Positions 12,321 through 24,644 of a stretch of 64,000 nt of DNA are shown piece by piece. Below the pieces are notes generated by a model. The model searched no databases. It worked only from the letters and a program-made list of their open reading frames with translations, and was not told where the DNA came from. The stretch is from Okapia johnstoni (taxonomy: Eukaryota; Chordata; Mammalia; Artiodactyla; Giraffidae), in contig CM044322.1 in the NCBI GenBank assembly GCA_024291935.2, forward strand, positions 22,877,405 through 22,941,404. The letters run 5' to 3'. Position numbers and translations under genes: made by a program. Each line of letters opens with the position of its first letter. The first letter of the stretch is position 1.

Positions 12321-13289
12321 ATAAAAAGCCAGTAGGACAGTTGAGCTGACTTCAGAGTTGGGGTTAGGGACTCAGATTCAGGGGAAGAAGGACTGTTAAG
12401 AGGAAAAGCTTTTGCAAAGGAAATGAGTGAGTCCTGGAACAACGTAGCAGGCTGGAGTCTAAGGAGGGAGTTGGTGATGAGGGAGCCTCCAAACATGAAG
12501 AAGCATGACTGTGGACTCTAGAAGCACTGATGATTGACCTTGAGCATTAAGCTTCCCTTTTCTGGGTTCTAATTTTCTTGCAGCAGCATCAGGTCCTTGG
12601 GAAAATTCTATCAAATAGCTATAGCTTTCAATGAGCTGCTTTGGGGCAATCAAGTCCAGGCTGTGTTCTTGTTTTGGGGACTAGACCACAGGGAGCCCTA
12701 TAGATGTGGTTACAACAAGCCAAGGTATTGAGCAGGGCAAACTGAAGTCAAACAGAGCTGGGAGAAGCCTGGACGACTTGAGGGATGTGTGGGGAACTCC
12801 TTGATGATTTTCAGAAATACTAGGGGAAGGGACAGAATTACTGATACATGTAGGGTGGGGACTCAGACCATGACAGCTGATATTAACAGTGGTGATGGCT
12901 GATGGCCAGAAAATCTCTTAAAAGAGAAGTAAAACTGAACAGATGGATGAGATTTAGATCATACTTAGAAGAATTGACTTGGATCTCCAACACAAAATGC
13001 AAAGCCTTCTCTCAAGAACTTCCTTGGTTAAATTATCTCAAAGCTGCGACAATTAAGTTTCTTGAAGCACTGACCAGAACAGCAGTGTGTCACCTCTTCC
13101 ACTTGGCTATATTGCCCTTCCTTAGGCTTCACCAGAAGCAGGGGGGCCTCGGGTGGCCAAGCTTGCTTAGAAGACCTGACGAATCTCCTGATACAATGCC
13201 AAGGGTGAGATGGGAGAGCTGGGTGGGAGAACTTGGCTCACATAAAGGCCAGAAAGGGTCTGGCATAGGTAGGGAGATGGGCAGGATGA
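12321..13289. other. Interval without recognised features
   Basis: No SINE or LINE identified. The 132-codon plus-strand frame at 12902-13300 has no recognisable domain and runs into the target site of the next SINE. Confidence 0.4.
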
Positions 13290-13304
13290 CTTTCCAATAA
13301 GCCT

Positions 13305-13520
13305 GCTGCTGCTGCTGCTGCTTAGTGACTCAGTCATGTCCAACTCTTTGTGACCCCAAGGACTATAGCCCACCAGGCTCCTCTGTTCATGGGGATTCTC
13401 CAGGCAAGAATGCTGGAGTGGGTAGCCATGCCCTCCTCCAGGGGATTTTCCAACTCAGGGATCAAACCCAGGTCTCCCACATTGCAGGCAAATTCTTTAC
13501 CATCTGAGCTACCAGGGAAG
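13305..13520 (-). mobile_element. Bov-tA SINE with 15-bp TSD
   Basis: A full minus-strand Bov-tA. Its (CTG)n-like 3' end ('gctgctgctgctgctg') lies on the left and its tRNA-like 5' end ('accatctgagctaccaggga') on the right. A perfect duplication 'ctttccaataagcct' occurs at 13290-13304 and 13521-13535, defining the insertion exactly. Confidence 0.97.
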
Positions 13521-13539
13521 CTTTCCAATAAGCCTATTG

Positions 13540-13990
13540 TAATTTGATTAATTCATTCAATAGAATTGAAAGGCATTGGTGATTTCTGTCCTCATGGGCT
13601 TATATTCTAGCTGGTAAAAACAGATAACAAATAATAAAAGCATAATAAATACGTCAGTCATATGGTACAGTGGAGAGAGAGAAATGCTTTAGAAAGGAAA
13701 TGCAGAAGAAGGGAAGGGAGATCAGGAGTACTGGGAAGAGGGCTCGTGGCACTTTTAATACCATGGTCCAAATGTGGTAACATTAAGTGGAACATGAAAG
13801 AGGTGAGGGAGGAGAAAATTTCAAGCAGAGGAAACAGCCAATGTGAAGGACCTAAGATGGGGAGTGTGACTGATGCCTTGCAAGAACAGCCAAGAGGCCA
13901 GCATGGCTGGGCAGTTGAGAGGGAGCACAGAGTAAAGGGATGACCAGGGCTTGTCCTGTGGGGCTTTATAAGTTGCTTCTAGAACTTGGG
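13540..13990 (-). repeat. L2 LINE fossil
   Basis: Contains 'ctcatgggcttatattctag' (antisense of the L2 3' end), an A-rich 'aacaaataataaaag', then 'gaaacagccaatgtgaagga' and 'caagaggccagcatggctgg'. It recurs in the same order as at 3590-4150 and 54040-55230. Decayed. Confidence 0.65.
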
Positions 13991-14009
13991 ACCCACCAGC
14001 TGCAACAGA

Positions 14010-14115
14010 AACCTCGATAAGCTCCAAGACAGCAGGGTCTACACATTTTCATCCCCGCCTCCCCAACACCTGGCACATTACCTGCATCCAGCAAATACTT
14101 GTTGAATGAATCACT
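14010..14115 (+). repeat. L2 LINE 3' end
   Basis: 'agctccaagacagcagggt' leads to 'aacacctggcaca' and 'caaatacttgttgaatgaat', the classic L2 3' terminus. Its orientation is opposite to the preceding L2 piece. Confidence 0.75.
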
Positions 14116-16765
14116 GCCTGTAAAACGAACCCTTAATGATGTCCCAGTGCGGGGGCTAGCTCTGAGTCATCAATACGGCCCCCGCTTCCTCTCTCCACAC
14201 CTCCACGCCCCTCTCCAGGCCTGCAAGCACCCCTGATGCAATATCAGGCAGTATCACCACCACCCAAAGGTGCGGCCTCACCCACCCTAAAAGAAGACAT
14301 CCTGCGTCTCCAGAGACCACATTATCTGAAATTCTTGGAGGAAAGGGCTGGGAATGTAGGTTGCTGTGAGCAAATGAAACAAGTCAGCCCCCAGTCAGCC
14401 TTTACCTCCAGGCCCTGCATCCCTGACTCTGCCTTTTACGGTATCCACGCAGCCTGCCCCCTTCCCCTTCCTGCCCACTCTCCCCACCACCTCCTAGAGT
14501 CCATTCACTGAGCACGGAAGATTTCCTCAGGAAGGAATTCCTGTGCAGAGTCAGTTAGAACATAAGGCACACTAATCAGCAAGGGAGGTGGTTGAACTCA
14601 TTTTCTTTTCTGAGACGACGGTACCAGTCAGCATATCAGATTTTTTCCCAGAGCCTGAAGTGTCAGTCAACAACTGAACAAAAAAAGGGGTGATCACAGC
14701 CCCTCCCCAGCGCCTCCCCTACCACACTACCCAAAAATCAGGGCCCCAAGGGCCTGTGAGAGACCAGGGGACGTCTCAGGCCAGCAGGCTCCTGTAGGAC
14801 CTCTTCTCCAGGAAAGAGGAGAGTGACACCCCTGGGCTCCTCACCCCTGGGAACTAGATATAACTGAGCTGGGAAGCTTGTAATGAAGCTCTGCAAACAC
14901 TTGGCAAATGATAAGGGCCCATCAACACTGTCCTTTGACTCTCAGAGCTGTGGTAATATCCTCCCTCCCCAGATGAATTCAAAGCCCCCTCGTGCTTTCC
15001 CTCAGTCCCTTCTTCCTTCTCTGGCACCTGCCAGCCTCAGGAGTCTAAGAAGGCCTGCACCTAATAGCCCTGCAGGAAACCCCACTGCACCTGTGAACCC
15101 AGGATCAGGGAACAGACAATGTGAATGAATCTAAAGATGCTCTATTAACAGAAAGGTAACCTCTTCAGATAGATGTTACTGAGAGGTCAAGGGGGTTACT
15201 ATGCTTCTTAAAATATAGATCTATTTGGTTCAAACCCTCATTTTATATCCTAGGGGGAAAAAGTCTACTGCCTGCCTTGAGATTTCTGCAAATTGCAAGG
15301 GAACCTATACCCTTCTCTCACCTCTGGCTCCAATTTCCTGCCCTTACTGAATTCTCATTTTCTGCTCTCCATAATTCTGCACCTTTTCCTCCCAACCCTG
15401 TCCTCTCACCCAAAAGCAATCATTTTTACAAGCATCAGATGTTAGCTGAATGTTTATTGACGGTTTGTAGGTCATGAGGAATGGGTTACATTTTCTCACC
15501 ACACAGCAAACGACCTAACATCTGATACCAGCTGTCCCATTTCTTGAACATCCTCTAGGGATTTCTCACAGGCCATGCCTGAATGTGAATCGCCTTGGCT
15601 CCCTCTCTCCCTCGCTCCCCAAGGAATTCCCCCACTCCCGGCTCAGAGCACCGGAGTTCCCTCCCCTGCTTAGCATCCAATGCCAGTCTAGGTATGAGAT
15701 GGAAGCAAAACCACTGGACTCTTTTAGCAGGGCCAGCTTCAGAAGACACTTGCTTTAAATGGTGCTCTGTTTCACCAATGAAATTATAATTCATTGTAAT
15801 TCATAAGGAAGTGAAGGAAATTTCTTCCATTTCATTCTACAAGCTCACTCCATTATTTGTAGCATTTGCGGCCTGCTATTTTTTAGGCTGAGAGCTTCCA
15901 TTTCCATTCATGGCTAAAGAAATAGACTTACCTTGGATCTTGCACCCCTCCCCCTCCTTATTTCCACCCCTTCCCCCACCCTAAACAGCATCAGCACTCC
16001 GTAAATTGTGTAAATAATGTTTTGACTTTACCAGTTGCCTTTGCCACCAAGTGGTCTAAATCAAAAGGCTTAACCTGGGGTCTAGGAACCCCTTAGGAAG
16101 CTAGGCAGAAGTGCAGAACATCCATGAATCCCTAAAACTGTATGCAACTCTGCCTTTTTCTGAAGAGAGGGTTTATAACTTTAATAAGATATTCCCCCCC
16201 AAAGGTTTTAGCCATTTATCAGTTAGCTAGAGAGCAGAGCTCTGTAGCAACAATGCAGCCTCAGGTGCTAAGGTAGCCTTAAACGGGGTCACTATTTAAT
16301 TGGCAGAAAGTGATTCTGAAATGCAGACACTTACTCCTGCATTTCACATTCTGAAGAGTCTGGTTTTATAATCTTAAAATATTAACCATAAAAACAAAGA
16401 TGAATCAGATACATAGATTTATTGTATTCACTGGAGAACAACCTAGCGCAGATAAAACAACTGCAACAAATGAACCCAAAGTTAAGGATGGATGGAAGCC
16501 TAGAGCCAATTAAAGCAAAATGGGAAAGAGATTTAAGTCTGAAAATGGAAGATAAGAGTTGGCAATTATCCTACCATCTAACCAAACATACAACTGCTAT
16601 GGTTCTGGATGACTTGATGTATTTTTAATTATCATATCAAGCGTTTGATTCTAGTTAGAAAAAAATGAAATTGACTGTAAAAAAAAAAAAAAAAAAGAAA
16701 CCTTCATCTCTTTCCCCCATAATTCAGAAAGAGAAACATCATGTCTGCCCACATAGTGTCTCTAC
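14116..16765. other. Repeat-poor interval, no gene recognised
   Basis: About 2.6 kb with no young transposon. It contains an A18 run (16679-16696) and short chance ORFs. No TATA box, CpG island or exon chain could be supported. Confidence 0.45.
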
Positions 16766-16769
16766 ATGT

Positions 16770-17045
16770 AGACAGAGCTGTGCAGTGCCATTAAAATTAT
16801 ATCATCAGTTATAGAGAAAGAATGCTCACCATCTCCTGATCTGTGTTTACCTCATATTAATTCTCAATTGAATGCGGAAATGTTTAGTTTTGCCGCATTT
16901 ACATTGTTAATAGTCTTACACCAGATTACGCGGAAACAGATGAGAAAGAAGGTCTTTAGAATGCGGCAAATGGTTTAAAAGTCTTAGCTGAGCTTGCCCT
17001 GTGGAAGACAATATTATACTTAAGCTCCAGGCAAGAGGGCCCCTG
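16770..17045. promoter_or_regulatory. Candidate conserved non-coding element
   Basis: Within 100 bases there are four related CpG-containing motifs: 'aatgcgg' at 16871, its inverted form 'ccgcatt' at 16893, 'acgcggaaa' near 16928 and 'aatgcggcaaa' at 16960. CpG is depleted elsewhere in this AT-rich stretch, so retention of four suggests constraint. That is inference; no conservation data are available. Confidence 0.3.
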
Positions 17046-17084
17046 GCCTGGACTTAAGTGTTAGAACGGCTCCCGTATCTCACA

Positions 17085-17310
17085 GTTCTTCCCAGGTAGC
17101 ACTAGTGATAAAGAACCTGCCTGCCAATGCAGGAGACTTAAGAGACATGGGTTTGATTCCTGGGTCTGGAAGGTCCCCTTGAGGAGGGCACGACAACCCA
17201 CTCCAGTATCCGTGCCTGGAAAATCCGGTGGACAGAGGAGCCTGGTGGGCTATGGTTCACAGGGTCACAAAGAGTCGGACATTACTGAAGTGACTTAGCA
17301 TGCATGCACA
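17085..17310 (+). mobile_element. Bov-tA SINE
   Basis: Plus-strand Bov-tA from 'ttcccaggtagcactagtg' (tRNA-like head) through 'cctgccaatgcaggagac' and 'cccactccagtat' to 'agtcggacattactgaagtg'. The 8-bp 'tatctcac' at 17077-17084 and 17311-17318 is a probable target-site duplication. Confidence 0.94.
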
Positions 17311-17318
17311 TATCTCAC

Positions 17319-18025
17319 GGCACACGTAAACACACACAGACAGAGGATCATAAGAACAGTTTTGTCACTTGGCATCTGGTGCTCAGAGCTGGTGCAGAGC
17401 TACCCACAAGCCCAAAGATCCACTCTTCCTTCCATGGTCCAAGAGAATACTTCACATCTCCTGCCCATGTCCTCAAAACAGAAGGCGGCTGGGTCTGGAT
17501 GCCAGGAATGTCTGTGGGTTTTGTCCTGCAGATACTGAACCACAGGGAGGATTCGAGCAACAAAAGCACTGAAGTATGAGAGAAGAGACAAATTAACTTG
17601 TCAAACTCTTCCTCTTGGCATAAATGCGATACTTCTTGCATACCAAATGATGTTTCCTAGTAAGTGCCAGGTGTCTGTTTTCTTCTGTCTCTTTGTATTC
17701 TTATTTAAGGTTCCAGAAGTAATCACAAATGATCACAGTATTTGCAACAGATGCAGGGAACAGCTGAGGAACATTATGCAATATTAAACAAACCATATCA
17801 CCCTTAAATTTGTGTATATGGTTGAAGCATGGTATCAGCATTTTTACCGGTAACTAGAAGAATGCTGAATGCTAAACTGTAAATGGTTTTGTTTTGATAC
17901 AAACACTTTAAAATATTTAATTAAAGTTCAAGAAAAATCATATTACATTTCATGTTTATTTAAAATACAGTCAATACTTTTTCAAGGAAGATTGAGTACA
18001 CATATTTAGATATAGCTATTTCTTC
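17319..18025. other. Interval without recognised features
   Basis: AT-rich toward its right end. Overlapping 63-97 codon frames on both strands at 17304-17641 have no recognisable domain. Confidence 0.4.
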
Positions 18026-18855
18026 CAAAAATCCTGGACATTATACATAAAAATAAAGATAAGAAGTCTCTGAAACAAAGAGAAGAAGGCAGACTGACAA
18101 GAGACTCCAGAACCCAAGGAATGGCAGAGTGATGAGTTCCTGGGATTTCTTTTTGCCTTCTCCATCCCAGACTTAAAGCTGAACAACCCAGCGGCCCAGA
18201 AACACCTATAGACAAATAAAACAAGCCCCAATGAAAGCCTTCTCTCTCCAGCCAAAGAAATAGGACAAGGGCAGCCTAGCAGACAGAAACAACTATAGAC
18301 TATACTTTTTAGACTATAACAACTCTACTCCAGCCAAACACCATAGAAAACATCTGTGGCCCCATTCCCACCCATGCCAGCAAAGTTCAAGTGGGAGCCT
18401 AGACATCCCCGCATGCATAAGACTGTAATGAGGTACTTCAACACCCTCAGTGGTATCAGGGAAGGTCATGTAGGGTGCCCAGACTTTCATCCTCACCACC
18501 AGTGATGAGCTCCCCCCAGGCCACGGTTCAGTGGAGAACACACTGACAGCGCGGACTTGCACCCTAAGAAGTGGTAACAAAGAGCTCCTGTCCCTCACTC
18601 CCTCCCCAGTGCTGTCAGAGGCGGCCTAGTGGAGAGTCAGGACTTCTACCAATGGCCAGTGGTAACAAGGTCACTCTAACTGCAGAGTCAGTGGAGACCA
18701 CATGGGGAACTGGAACTCTCACCTCCACCCAGAGCAACTCCCCCAGGCTCAGCTGTCAAGAGAGAACAACTGGAGAACTTGGATGTCTACTTCTATTTTG
18801 CAGTGATGGAGTAATGCCTCCCCTTCTCCTGACAGAGAGGTACAAAAAAATAAAT

Positions 18856-19069
18856 GTGTGTGTGCACTCAGTCACTCAATTGTGACCCACTCTTTGTGAC
18901 CCCATTGACTGTAGCCTGCCAGTCTCCTCTGTCCATGGGATTGTCCAGGCAAGAATACTGGAGTGGGTTGCCATTTCTTCCTCCAAGGGACCTTCCCAAC
19001 TCAGGGACTGAACCCTCCTCTCCTGCATTGGCAGGTGGATTCTTTACCACTGTGCCACCTGGGAAATCC
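18856..19069 (-). mobile_element. Bov-tA SINE in the L1M 5' region
   Basis: Minus-strand Bov-tA from 'cactcagtcactcaattgtg' to 'gtgccacctgggaaatcc'. It is flanked by 'acaaaaaaataaat' (18842-18855) and 'acaacaaaataaat' (19070-19083), a 14-bp duplication with one mismatch. Confidence 0.95.
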
Positions 19070-19480
19070 ACAACAAAATAAATAAATAGAAACAATTTCA
19101 ATTAAAAATCACTTTGCATACCAACAACCAGAAAAACCTCAAACTGAATGGAAAAAGACAATTAATAGATGCCAACATTGAGATAAAAGAGACATTAGAA
19201 TAATCTGACAAAGATTTTAAAGCAGCCATGTTAAAAGTGCTTCAATGAACAATTAAGAACATGCATGAAACAAAGAAAAACACATAGTCTCAGCAAAGAA
19301 GTAGAAAGTGTCAACAAAGAAATAAAAGATATAAAGGAGAACCAAATAGAAACTGTAGAACTAAAAAACAGTAACCAAAATAAACACTCAGTGGATGGAC
19401 TCAACAGTGAGCTGAAAGATAGGCATTGCATTGCTCAATCTGAACAACAGAGAAAATAGATTGAAAAAAAAATTAATGGT

Positions 19481-19746
19481 GGACTTCCCTTGGCAGAAGA
19501 ATCCACCTGCCAATGCAGGGCACATGGGTTTGATCCCTGGTCTGGGAAGATTCCACATGCCTTGGAGCAACTAAGCCCATGCACCGCAACTGTAGAAGCC
19601 CTAGAGCATGAGAAGTCACAGCAATGAAGCCTGTGCACCACAATGAAAAGTAGCCCCTGTTCACCACAACTAGAGAAAGCCGACAAGCAGCCACCAAAAG
19701 TAAAAATAAATTAATTAAAAAAAATTTAATTATAAAAATTTTAATT
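19481..19746 (+). mobile_element. CHR-type tRNA-Glu SINE in L1M
   Basis: Starts 'ggacttcccttggcagaaga', continues 'tccacctgccaatgcagg' and 'gagcaactaagcccatgca', and ends in an A/T-rich tail. A 14-bp duplication 'aaaaaattaatggt' occurs at 19467-19480 and 19747-19760; removing it rejoins the L1 frame text. Confidence 0.92.
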
Positions 19747-20558
19747 AAAAAATTAATGGTGACTCAGAGACTTGTGGGACCATAACAAAAGTTCTAATAT
19801 TCACATCAAGGCAGTTGTAAAGGAGAGAGAAAGTGGAGCTGAAGAAATACTCAAAGAAATAATGGCTGAAAACCTCCCAAATTTGACAAGAGATATATAC
19901 AGATTAAAGAAGCTTAGCAAGCCCCAAACAGGATATACACAAAGAAATCCATGCCTAGATGTATCATAATTAAACTTCTGAAAATCAAGACAAAGAAAAA
20001 AAACTTGAAAAAGCCAGAGAAAGACACCTTGCCTACAGGGGAAAAACAATTTGAATGACAGTGGATTTCTCATTAGAAACCAGAGAGGTCAGAAGAATGT
20101 TTTCCCAGGTAAAAATATTTTACAATATTTTTCAAGTGCTGAAAGAAAAGAGTTGTAAACCCAGAATCCTACCTAGCAAAAATCTTATCTAGGAATAAAG
20201 GATAAATTAAGATATTCTCAAATGAAGGAAAACTAAGATGATTTGTCACCAGAAGACCTACACTAAGAGAATAGCTAAAGGAAGTTTTCCAAACAGAAAA
20301 GGAAAAATAAAAGAAAAGAGGAAAAAAATATGTAAGCAAAAATATAGGTACATACAATAGGCTTTCTCTTCTTGAGTTTCTAAATTATTTCTGATGGTTG
20401 AACCAAAAATGACAACACTGTCTGATATGATTCTAAGTATATGTAGAGGGAAATTTAAGACTTATATAATAAATGGGGAGGTAATGGGATATAAGGGAGG
20501 TAAAGCTTCTATTATTTCACTCAAGCTGGTAAATTCATAATACCAATAGACTGTGATA

Positions 20559-20589
<31 letters not shown>

Positions 20590-20592
20590 TAC
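20559..20592. repeat. (AT)n microsatellite
   Basis: Alternating AT with one GT interruption, about 34 bases, inside the L1M. Confidence 0.92.
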
Positions 20593-20813
20593 ATGTAAAT
20601 AAAACTTTTATTATGTAACGTAATTCCCAGAACAACTATTTAAATAGCTATACAAAGAGATACACTCAAAAATACTATAAACCAAATGTAATTCTAAAGA
20701 ATATTTAAGTAACCCACAGGAAGACAAGAAAAATAAAACAGAAATGAAGAAAATGAGAATAAGGGAAAAAGGAAATGGCATATTTCAACCTCATCGATAA
20801 CTACATTAAATGT

Positions 20814-21011
20814 GAAAGTGAAAGTCGCTTAGCTGTGTTCAACTCTTTGTGACCCCATGGACTATATTCCAGTTCATGGAATTCTCCAGGCCAGAATACT
20901 AGAGTGGGTAGCTTTTCCCTTCTCCAGGGGATCTTCCTAACGCAGGGATTGAACCCAGGTCTCCCACACTGCAGGCGGATTCTTTACCAGCTGAGCCACA
21001 AGGAAGACCAT
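20814..21011 (-). mobile_element. Bov-tA SINE (short internal-deletion subtype)
   Basis: Minus-strand Bov-tA. The usual 'tgtagcctgccaggctcct' block is missing, leaving 'ccatggactatattccag' directly before 'ttcatggaattctccaggcc'. The copy at 58596 shares this subtype. A 9-bp 'attaaatgt' flanks it at 20805-20813 and 21012-21020. Confidence 0.92.
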
Positions 21012-23095
21012 ATTAAATGTATATGATCAAAATACATCAATTAAAAGACAGTATTGGGAGAGTGGATTAAAAAACATGACCCAACGATGCACCGTCTGTA
21101 AGAAATTCACTTTAAACATGACAGTATAAGCAGGATAAAAGTAAAAGGGTGGAAAGAGATATACAATGCAAACATTAATAAAAGGGAAGCAGGAATGACT
21201 ATACTAATATTAGATAAAGTAGATTTCAAAGCAAGAAAATTACCAGACCCAGAGGGAGATGTTATATAACAGGGGAAGGGTCAATCCACCAAGAAGACAT
21301 AGGAATTCTAAATGTGTATACACCAAACAATGGGGCTGCAAAATATGTGAAGACAAAACAGATAGAATTGAAAGAAGAAATAGACAAATCTACAATTATA
21401 GTTGGAGACTTCACATTGCCCTCAATGATTGTTAGAATAACCAGACGTAAAGTCATCAAAGATACAGAGGAATCCATCATCAACCAACGGTAATAATCAA
21501 CATTTATAGGATATTCCACTTAACAACAGCAGAATACATGTTCTTTTCAATTGCCCACAAAACATATACCAGAAACACCATAGCCTGTGCCATAAAACAT
21601 ATCTCAACAAATGTAAAATAGTTTAAATTATGCAGTATATGTTTTGGGAACTCAAACTGAAAATCAATAACAGAATGATAACAGGAATATCTCCAAACTC
21701 TTGGACACTTAAACAGCACACTTCTAAATAATCCATGGTTAAAGAAGTCTAAAGGAAATTTTTAAAATATATCAGAATGGAAGAAAATAAAAATATATCA
21801 AAATTTGTGAAACATGGGTAAAGCAGGATTGAGAGGTAAATTTATAACACTAAATGCATATGTTAGAAATGAGAAGTCTCAAATAAATAAGCCAAGCCCC
21901 CGAATAGTCAAGAACCTAGAAAATGAAAAGCAAACGCAAAGTAAAAAGAAAGAAATAATAATGATACAAGCAGAAATCAATGAAACTGATAACATAGAAA
22001 AATCAATGAAACAAAAAATAGAATCTTTGAAAAGACAAAATTGGCAATACTCTATCAAGACTGACAAAAAGGGGAAGTGAGAGAGAGGGAAGGACAGAGA
22101 GGACGCAAATTACCAATATCAGGAATGAAACAGTGGGTATCGCTATACACTCTGCAGATGTTAAAAGGAATACATGTGAATACTACAAACAACCCTACAG
22201 ACCTACATTTGACAAATGGATAATGAAAAATAAAAACAAAAACTTGAAAAATTTTGAAGTTCTCTTTGAAAAATTTTGAAATTTCCCTTGCAAAATAAAA
22301 ACTACCACAATTCACCCAATATTAAATAGATCATTTAAACAACCACATAACTATTAAGGAAGTTGGATTTTTAACTTTAAAACTCTCAAAAGAGAAATCT
22401 CTAGGACCATATGGTTTCACTGGGGAATTCTATCAAATATTTAATGAAGAATTAACACCAATTCTACACAGTCTCTTCCAGAAATAGAAGAGGGAACTTT
22501 CCCCATTCATTTTACGCAACTAGTATTACTTGATACCAAAACCAGACAAAAACAGTACCTAAAAAGAAAGCTACAGACCAATATCCCTTGTGAATTTAGA
22601 CACAAAAAAACTTAACAAAATGTTAACAAATAGAATTCACCAATATGAAAAAAGAATTATATACCATGACACAAGTGGGGTTTATATCAGGGATGAAAAT
22701 CTGGTTCAGTGCTTAAAAAGCAATTGTAATCCACTAGTCAACAAATCAAATAAAGAAAATCACATGATTATATTAACTGGTACAGAAAAAAATTTTGACA
22801 AAATTCAGTATTCATTCATGAAACAAATTCTCAGAAAAATAGTAATAGAAGGAACTACCCCAATGTGATAAAAAGAATCTATAAAAACACACAGCTAACA
22901 TTATACTTGGTGGTGAAACTCTAAATGGTTTTCCCCTAAGATCTGAAACAAGGCAAAGATGTCTTCCCTTACCACTCTTACTTAACATAGGGCCAAAATT
23001 TTTAGCCAGTGCAATAATGCAAAGGAAATAAAAGGTATACGGATGAGAAAACGTTAAAATATGAAACAAAATTGCCCCCATTTCTAGATGACATG

Positions 23096-23866
23096 TATGT
23101 GAACCGAGGACTTCCAGATGTACAAGCTGGGTTTATAAAAGGCAAAAGAACCAAAGATCAAGTTACCGACATTTATTGGGTCATAGATAAAGCAAGGGAA
23201 TTTCATGAAAAAATCTACTTCTGCTTCATTGACTACACTAAAGCCTTTGACTATGTGGATGACAATAAACTGGAAAATTCTTAAAGAGACGGGAATACCA
23301 GACCACCTTACCTGACTCCTGTGAAACCTGTATGCTGGTCAAGAAGCAACAGTTAGAACCAGACATGGAACAACAGACTGGTTCCAAATTGGGAAAGGAG
23401 TATGTCAAGCCTATATATTGTCACCCTGCTTATTTAACTTATATGGAGAGAACATCATGAGAAATGCCAGACTGGATGAAGCACAAGATGGAATCAAGAC
23501 TGCTGGGAGAAACATCAATAACCTCAGATATGCAGATGACACCACCCTTATGGCAGAAAGTGAAGAGGAACTAAAGAGCCTCTTGATGAAAGTGAAAGAG
23601 GAGAGTGAAAAAGCTGGCTTAAAACTCAACATTCAAAACACTAAGATCATGGCATCCCGTCCCATCACTTCATGACGAATAGAAGGGGAAACAATGGAAA
23701 CGGTGGTAGATTTTATTTTCTTGGGCTCCCAAATCACTGCCGATGGTGACTGCAGCCATGAAATTAAAAGACACTTGCTGCTTGGAAGGAAAGCTTTGAC
23801 AAACTTACACCGTGTATTAAGAAGCAGACACATCACTTTGCTGACAAAAGTCCGTAGAGTCAAAAC
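23096..23866 (+). mobile_element. Internal BovB segment replacing part of L1M ORF2
   Basis: Contains BovB RT from 'GLPDVQAGFIKGKRTKDQ' through 'FIDYTKAFDYVDDNK', 'NNLRYADDTTLMAES' and the C-terminal thumb. It has neither the BovB 3' tail nor any target-site duplication. On the left L1M reads up to its own polymerase motif (…FLDDM) at about 23097. On the right L1M resumes at 'gtcaaaactcctagaac' (from about 23857). Both joins show short shared sequence. Stops and frameshifts interrupt it. Confidence 0.88.
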
Positions 23867-24275
23867 TCCTAGAACAAATAAGTGAATTTAGAAACATTAC
23901 AGGATTTAAGATAAATATGCAAAAACTCATTGTTTTTATATAGACTAGCACTAAATACATAGCCATCTTAATTAAAAATACAAAACTGTTTACAATCACA
24001 CATAGAAAACAAATGGGTGCAAATCTAACAAAACATGTTCAGGACTTGTATGCTGAAAACTACACAATGCTAATTAAGAAAATCAAAGAAGATCTAAATA
24101 AACATATCATGTTTATGGATTAGAAGACTCAAACTAATAAAGATGTCAATTCTCCCCAAATTGTTACACAGGTTTAACACAATTCCTGTCAGTATATGGA
24201 CAAGACATTTTGTAGATATGAAGATTCTTCTAAAATCTATTTAGAAAGGTAAAGGAACTTGAATAGCTAAAGACA

Positions 24276-24404
24276 CTTTTTTGGGGAGGCATGGGGTGGT
24301 GCAGCAATGGGTCTTAGCTGTGGCATGTGGGATCTAATTCCCTAACCAGGGCTTCCTGCATTGGGAGAATGGAGTCTTAACCACTGGACCACCAGGGAAG
24401 TCCC
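24276..24404 (-). mobile_element. Truncated CHR-type SINE
   Basis: Minus-strand tRNA-Glu SINE. 'gggtcttagctgtggcatg' leads to 'taaccactggaccaccaggg' and 'aagtccc', the complement of the SINE head. Inserted in L1M ORF2-derived sequence. Left boundary uncertain by several bases. Confidence 0.8.
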
Positions 24405-24644
24405 ACTAAAACCATTTTGAAATAAAGGATTAAAGTAGAAGGAATCAATCTACACTATTCCAAGACTTATGGTGTAGCTATATTTACTAAGACTGTGACA
24501 CCTATGGAGAGAGAGACTCTCAGATCGACGGATAGGATAGAGAACCCAGATATAGGCCCACACAAATATGCCCAACTGATTTCTGACAAATATGCAAAAG
24601 CAATTCAACAGAGGAATTTTTCAATAAATGATGCTGAAATAATT

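Noticed and set aside
12902..13300. 132-codon plus-strand open frame
   Set aside because: No domain, and its end coincides with the target site of a Bov-tA. No exon signals found.
13305..13547. Overlapping ORFs with peptides such as DYSPPGSSVHG or FPGSSDGKE
   Set aside because: These peptides recur at nearly every Bov-tA copy because the SINE happens to be open in several frames. They are not genes.
22590..22868. 92-codon frame resembling a reverse transcriptase
   Set aside because: It belongs to ORF2 of the ancient, disrupted L1M and is reported as part of that element, not as a gene.
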